Part shown: positions 5,198 through 8,955 of the stretch, in pieces
Layout of the letters: every line of letters starts with the position of its first letter
How positions within the stretch are numbered: the first letter of the stretch is position 1
NCBI GenBank assembly: GCA_938009335.1
Contig: CALLHT010000284.1
Span: forward strand, 1 to 8,955
Length of the DNA: 8,955 bases
Direction of reading: 5' to 3'
DNA from: an uncultured Rhizobiaceae group bacterium
Lineage (GTDB): Bacteria; Pseudomonadota; Alphaproteobacteria; Rhizobiales; Rhizobiaceae
Notes under the pieces: generated by a model
What the model was told of the DNA's origin: nothing
The model's database searches: none
What the model saw: only the letters and a program-made list of their open reading frames with translations
Translations under genes and position numbers: made by a program

Positions 5198-6476
5198 CGA
5201 TGTCGTTCAATTCGCAAAACGATGCCTGCTTGATTTAGTTGGTGTTGCTGCAGCTGGCTCACAAACGGAATTGTCCCGCATCATTACCGAACATGCTTCA
5301 ATGCAGTTCGGCGCATCCGGTTTTGGAGCAAATATTTTGTTTTCCGGGCAACGCGTCAGTCCCGCCGGCGCTGCATTAGCAAACGGCATGATGATTGATT
5401 CCATCGATGCTCATGACGGATATAAGCCCGCGAAAGGTCATGTGGGCTGTCATGTTCTTCCCGCCCTTCTTGCCTACCATCAAACGTGTGCCAACAGAGA
5501 TGGAAAACAGTTTCTAACAGACTTTATCGTGGGCTATGAAATTGGTTGCAGGGCTGGGGAGGCATTACACGCGAGTGTGCCAGATTATCATACATCAGGT
5601 GCGTGGGGAGCCGTAACAGCGGCGGCACTTGGCGCGCGTGTTTTGGGTTTAGAAGCAGAGCCAACCCGACACGCTATCGGGATCGGCGAATATCACGGTC
5701 CACGCAGCCAGATGATGCGAGTGATTGATCATCCAACCATGCTGAAAGATGCTTCCGGCTGGGGTGCTATGGCAGGTGTCAGTGCAGCTTATCTGGCTGC
5801 TTCCGGGTTTACAGGCGCACCCGCAATCTCAGTTGAGGGTGACGATGTCATCAACTATTGGAGCGATCTTGGCGAACGATGGCTAATCAAAGAACAGTAT
5901 TTCAAGCCCCATCCCGTCTGCCGATGGGCGCAACCTGCAACTGCTGCTGCTCTTGCGCTATCAGCTGAGCACGGCATTACCTATTCAGACATTGAACACA
6001 TCGAAGTCTTCTCGTTTCACGAAGCGTGCAGACTTGCAACGCGCGCGCCAGCGGACACTGAACAGGCACAATATTCCTTGCCGTTCCCCGTAGCTGCTGC
6101 ACTTGTGTTCGGGAAAATCGGCCCGGCTGAAATTGATGGAGCAAACCTGACAGACAAGCGTGTATTGCGGCTGTCCAACTCCATGAAACTCTCAGAATTC
6201 GATGCTTATAATGATGCTTTCCCTCAGGATCGCTACGCGCATGTGCACGTTACGCTTAAAAACGGACGACTTCTGAAATCAGAGCGCCATCAGGCAAACG
6301 GGGATCCGGAAACACCGTTGAGCGAAAATGAAATCGTTGAAAAATTCCACAGCCTTGCCGATCCGGTTATCGGCGAAGAGCGCGCGAGCATCATTCGCGG
6401 CATCGTGAAGCATCTCGAAGATGGGGATAGCGCCAACGGGTTAGTCACCCAACTCACGCTACCCATCAGCGAGTAA
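5148..6476 (+). CDS. MmgE/PrpD family protein
   Basis: The family includes 2-methylcitrate dehydratase (PrpD), cis-aconitate decarboxylase and iminodisuccinate epimerase, so members act on small di- or tricarboxylic acids in the cytoplasm. From ATG 5148 the protein has 442 residues, a normal length. The N-terminal helical domain starts with FQDIPDDVVQFAKRCLLDLV (12-31). Family regions follow: IDAHDGYKPAKGHVG (86-100, active-site Asp/His/Lys area), HTSGAWGAVTAAALGARVLG (148-167), KPHPVCRWAQPATAA (253-267) and QAQYSLPFPVAAAL (306-319). The canonical 'D-F-D-D' stretch reads DAHD here, so a standard PrpD activity should not be assumed. No prpB or prpC is nearby. The start is uncertain: TTG 5139 (445 residues) has AAGG 4 nt upstream, and ATG 5148 has only a distant AAGG. 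The gene is divergent from lnt and convergent with the ABC ATPase gene, ending 6 bp from that gene's stop. A shared catabolic role with the transporter is possible but not shown. Confidence 0.88.
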   Translation: MTILSFLHNTQFQDIPDDVVQFAKRCLLDLVGVAAAGSQTELSRIITEHASMQFGASGFGANILFSGQRVSPAGAALANGMMIDSIDAHDGYKPAKGHVGCHVLPALLAYHQTCANRDGKQFLTDFIVGYEIGCRAGEALHASVPDYHTSGAWGAVTAAALGARVLGLEAEPTRHAIGIGEYHGPRSQMMRVIDHPTMLKDASGWGAMAGVSAAYLAASGFTGAPAISVEGDDVINYWSDLGERWLIKEQYFKPHPVCRWAQPATAAALALSAEHGITYSDIEHIEVFSFHEACRLATRAPADTEQAQYSLPFPVAAALVFGKIGPAEIDGANLTDKRVLRLSNSMKLSEFDAYNDAFPQDRYAHVHVTLKNGRLLKSERHQANGDPETPLSENEIVEKFHSLADPVIGEERASIIRGIVKHLEDGDSANGLVTQLTLPISE

Positions 6477-6482
6477 ACCTGA

Positions 6483-6899
6483 CTATTTTTCTTTCATCAG
6501 TTTCTTAGCTTGCGCGACCCAGTTGTCGCGATCAATTCGGCCTTTGAACTTCAAGTAACCGTCGACCCACTCCCGCTCAGCCTTTTTCCATTTGGAAATC
6601 TGCTCAAACTTGTAAATGCCCAATCCGTTTAGAACACCTTCAAGCTTTGGACCGACACCGGAAATTCTTTTCAGATCATCCGGCTTGGCCGGTTTCTTTA
6701 TTTTCGGAGGCGCGTTGTCCTTTTTCGCTACCGGCTTTTTCTTGGTAGACACGGACTTCGAACCGGTGCCCGCAACGGCGGCAATACCAGCCACAGCGGC
6801 TTTGGTTGATGAACGAGGTGCTGGCTTCCGACTGACCTTTCGTGCAACGTTCTTTGCCTTCTTGGCAGCAGGCTTTGGAGAAGCTTTCTTGTTCTTACC
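6483..6899 (-). other. C-terminal extension of the ABC ATPase: basic linker plus helix-hairpin-helix-like domain
   Basis: After the normal end of the second ATPase unit comes a low-complexity linker (bases 6899-6684, about 72 residues) rich in Lys, Ala and Pro with a short hydrophobic AAVAGIAAVAG patch. The last 66 residues (bases 6683-6486) look folded: PDDLKRISGVGPKLEGVLNG and then LGIYKFEQISKWKKAEREWV and LKFKGRIDRDNWVAQAKKLM. The SGVGPKLE turn is the hairpin of a helix-hairpin-helix unit. From memory, very similar modules end the rhizobial NuoE subunit and ribosomal protein L21, also after Lys/Ala-rich linkers. The domain is in frame with no stop or frameshift between, so it belongs to this protein. 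In helix-hairpin-helix proteins such a turn often contacts nucleic acid, but its role here is unknown. Confidence 0.75.
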
Positions 6900-8955
6900 G
6901 CCAAGCACAATCACAGGCTCCATCTCGGCAAGCACATCTTCCGGCAGATGGCATTTGACCATGTGTCCATTACCGAGATTGCGCATTGGCGGAACTTCCG
7001 TATCACACAAGTTTCCTGAAACCTGCGCTTTACGCGGGCAACGCGTTTGGAATGGACAGCCTGAAGGCGGGTTCAAGGCTGATGGAATATCTCCATCAAG
7101 AACGATGTGTTTTTTCTCAACACTGGTATCCGCAATTGGAACCGCAGAAAGCAACGCTTCTGTGTAGGGGTGATAAGGCGGCGAGAAAATCTCGTCCGTT
7201 GTGCCCTGCTCTACAATATGACCAAGATACATCACCACCACACGGTCCGCGATATAGCGCACAATCGAGAGATCATGGCTGATGAACAACATGGTTGTTT
7301 TAGCTTCACGCTGAATTTCCATCAGAAGCTCGGTTACCGCTGCCTGAACGGACACGTCCAAAGCGGAAACCGGTTCATCTGCAACCACCACTTTTGGTTG
7401 ACCGGCAAATGCGCGGGCAACGCCAATCCGCTGCTTTTGACCGCCCGAAAGCTGGCGCGGCATACGTTCGGCAAATGCACGTGGCAGTTTCACCAGATCA
7501 AGCAGCTCTAACATGCGTTGACGACGTTCATCTTGGCTATTGCCGATCTTGAACATCTCCAGTGTGCGCATGATCTGACTGCCAACCGACTGGCTTGGGT
7601 TCAACGTATCAAACGGATTTTGGAAAACCATTTGAATTGAAGCGACTGTGCTTGTTTCGCGATCGTTAACTTCCACATCACCAATTTCAAGGTTCTCCAG
7701 AACCACATTGCCTTCGGTTTTGGTTTCAAGACCTAGCAGCACTTTTGCGAGTGTCGACTTACCGCAGCCAGACTCACCCACAATTGCGACGGTCTCGGCC
7801 TCGCGTGCTGTGAAGCTGATGCTTTCATTCGCTTTTACAGTCCGTGTTTCGGCACCACCAAACAAAGCGTTTGCTGCAACATCATAGTACTTCTTCAGGT
7901 TATCAACCTTAAGCACTACATCACCCGGCTCAACCGGATCTGCCACGACAGGGCGTTCCGGTTCTGCGTTCCAATTAATTTCTGAAATACGATTACACCG
8001 CGATAAGTGCTTTTCTTCACCATGCACTGTGTTCATTTTCACTGGAGCGGAATTACATTTGGCTTCATCGAAATGCGGGCATCGCGGACCGAAGTTACAA
8101 CCATGGGGCCGTTGATGCGGTAAAGGGAGCTGTCCTGGAATAGACAAAAGCGGGCGAGAATTTTTGTCCGCACCCGGCAAAGGAATCGAATTAAACAAAC
8201 CTTGCGTGTAAGGGTGACGCATTCGGTCAAAGACTGCATGGCAAGAGCCCGTTTCAACCGCCTCACCCGAATACATCACGGTGATCTTGTCGCAGGTTTC
8301 GAGAATCAGGCCGAGGTTATGAGAGATGAAAACCATCGAGGTTCCGGTCTTCTCACCCAGCTCTTTCACGAGTTCAACAATGCCTGCTTCAACGGTCACA
8401 TCGAGCGCGGTTGTTGGCTCATCCAGCAACAAAAGGTCAGGGTTTGATAGCAACGCCATCGCGATGACAATACGCTGCTGCTGACCACCGGAAATCTGGT
8501 GCGGATAGGCATCCATCACACGTGCAGGGTCCGGCAGTTTTACCGCGGCTACCATTTCAATTGCGCGATTATATGCTTCTTCTTTTGAAACATCCTCATG
8601 CAGCATGGGAACTTCCATCAACTGCTTGCCGATCTTCATGGAAGGGTTTAGCGACGCCATTGGCTCCTGATAGATCATCGCGATCTTTGAACCGCGAAGA
8701 TCACGAAGTTCTTCGGCAGACATCTCGCCCATGTCGCGGCCCTTGAACTTGATCGTGCCACCGACAATCTTACCGCGATTGCCCATGTCACGCATAATGC
8801 CGAGCGCCACGGTGGATTTACCGCAGCCCGATTCACCCACGAGACCCATGGTTTCGCCCGGATAGACTTTCATGGAGAAATCCATCACCGCAGGAATTTC
8901 GCCAGCGCGCACAAAGAATGAAATGTTCAGATCGTCAATTTCGAGGATCGGTTCT
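6483..8955 (-). CDS. Fused double ATPase of a Dpp/Opp-type peptide ABC transporter, with extra C-terminal domain; 5' end off the right edge
   Basis: The frame is open through the right edge (visible protein begins EPILEIDDLNISFF, 823 residues), so the true start is just outside; GTG 8912 is not a credible start because it would remove the first strand of the ATPase. Two complete nucleotide-binding domains are joined, as in YejF or GsiA. In the visible numbering, domain 1 has Walker A GESGCGKST (40-48), Q-loop YQEP (95-98), signature SGGQQQR (155-161), Walker B LLLLDEP (174-180) and H-loop His212. Domain 2 has Walker A 393-401, Q-loop FQNP (444-447), signature LSGGQKQR (502-509), Walker B VVVADEP (522-528) and His560. 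Each is followed by the Cys-containing oligopeptide/dipeptide C-terminal region (GCNFGPRCP and GCPFQTRCP). The protein would sit on the cytoplasmic side and power uptake of peptides, opines or similar solutes. About 150 residues follow the second domain (separate entry). Permeases and the binding protein are expected to the right. Confidence 0.93.
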   Translation of the reverse strand, partial: EPILEIDDLNISFFVRAGEIPAVMDFSMKVYPGETMGLVGESGCGKSTVALGIMRDMGNRGKIVGGTIKFKGRDMGEMSAEELRDLRGSKIAMIYQEPMASLNPSMKIGKQLMEVPMLHEDVSKEEAYNRAIEMVAAVKLPDPARVMDAYPHQISGGQQQRIVIAMALLSNPDLLLLDEPTTALDVTVEAGIVELVKELGEKTGTSMVFISHNLGLILETCDKITVMYSGEAVETGSCHAVFDRMRHPYTQGLFNSIPLPGADKNSRPLLSIPGQLPLPHQRPHGCNFGPRCPHFDEAKCNSAPVKMNTVHGEEKHLSRCNRISEINWNAEPERPVVADPVEPGDVVLKVDNLKKYYDVAANALFGGAETRTVKANESISFTAREAETVAIVGESGCGKSTLAKVLLGLETKTEGNVVLENLEIGDVEVNDRETSTVASIQMVFQNPFDTLNPSQSVGSQIMRTLEMFKIGNSQDERRQRMLELLDLVKLPRAFAERMPRQLSGGQKQRIGVARAFAGQPKVVVADEPVSALDVSVQAAVTELLMEIQREAKTTMLFISHDLSIVRYIADRVVVMYLGHIVEQGTTDEIFSPPYHPYTEALLSAVPIADTSVEKKHIVLDGDIPSALNPPSGCPFQTRCPRKAQVSGNLCDTEVPPMRNLGNGHMVKCHLPEDVLAEMEPVIVLGGKNKKASPKPAAKKAKNVARKVSRKPAPRSSTKAAVAGIAAVAGTGSKSVSTKKKPVAKKDNAPPKIKKPAKPDDLKRISGVGPKLEGVLNGLGIYKFEQISKWKKAEREWVDGYLKFKGRIDRDNWVAQAKKLMKEK

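Noticed and set aside
6477..6482. Bidirectional terminator between the convergent MmgE/PrpD and ABC genes
   Set aside because: Only six bases separate the stop codons and I see no clear hairpin with a T-run at the junction.
6616..7167. Long plus-strand ORF of 183 codons opposite the ABC ATPase tail
   Set aside because: It is the antisense of the Lys/Ala-rich linker and neighbouring coding sequence, gives a low-complexity Phe/Ala-rich product, and has no convincing ribosome binding site or family motif.
8910..8912. GTG at 8912 as start of the ABC ATPase
   Set aside because: The frame stays open to 8955 and the extra residues (ILEIDDLNISFF) are the normal first strand of the ATPase domain, so the gene simply runs off the edge.

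Overview
The window reads as chromosomal DNA of an alphaproteobacterium, most likely a member of the Hyphomicrobiales (Rhizobiales). The main reason is the same-strand block lnt - Cro/C1-type regulator (PhrR/PraR family) - metK - trmB, which is a familiar order in that group, and the regulator closely matches the rhizobial PhrR/PraR pattern. Base composition looks moderate (around half G+C by eye), lower than in most soil rhizobia, so a marine-type lineage is possible. That is inference; no rRNA or other taxonomic marker is present.

Layout, left to right. Positions 1-527 (minus) hold the N-terminal part of a ureohydrolase (agmatinase/arginase superfamily) that runs off the left edge. Positions 610-4971 (minus) hold the core block, transcribed right to left: lnt (lipoprotein N-acylation), phrR-like regulator, metK (S-adenosylmethionine synthesis) and trmB (SAM-dependent tRNA m7G46 methylation). 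metK and trmB are almost contiguous, linking SAM production to a SAM user. A short intergenic region at 4972-5147 separates lnt from a divergent gene on the plus strand, 5148-6476, of the MmgE/PrpD family. Six bases after it, and convergent with it, comes a long minus-strand gene (6483 to the right edge, 5' end missing). It encodes a fused double-ATPase of the peptide/opine/nickel (Dpp/Opp) ABC family, whose permease and binding-protein partners would lie to the right of the window.

Three observations stand out. First, the double ATPase carries about 150 extra C-terminal residues: a Lys/Ala/Pro-rich linker and then a helix-hairpin-helix-like domain of the kind I know from C-terminal extensions of rhizobial NuoE and ribosomal protein L21. 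Second, the start codon and Shine-Dalgarno of metK lie in one arm of a 14-nt inverted repeat (13/14 complementary) whose other arm overlaps the predicted metK -10 region; a second perfect hairpin sits between the arms. I see no match to a known SAM riboswitch. Third, the lnt start codon also lies in one arm of a perfect 10-bp inverted repeat. The lnt/MmgE intergenic region holds three further dyads and a short overlapping reading frame with a better ribosome binding site than the main gene. No tRNA, rRNA, CRISPR array, insertion sequence or phage gene was seen. No stretch longer than 300 bases lacks a gene.
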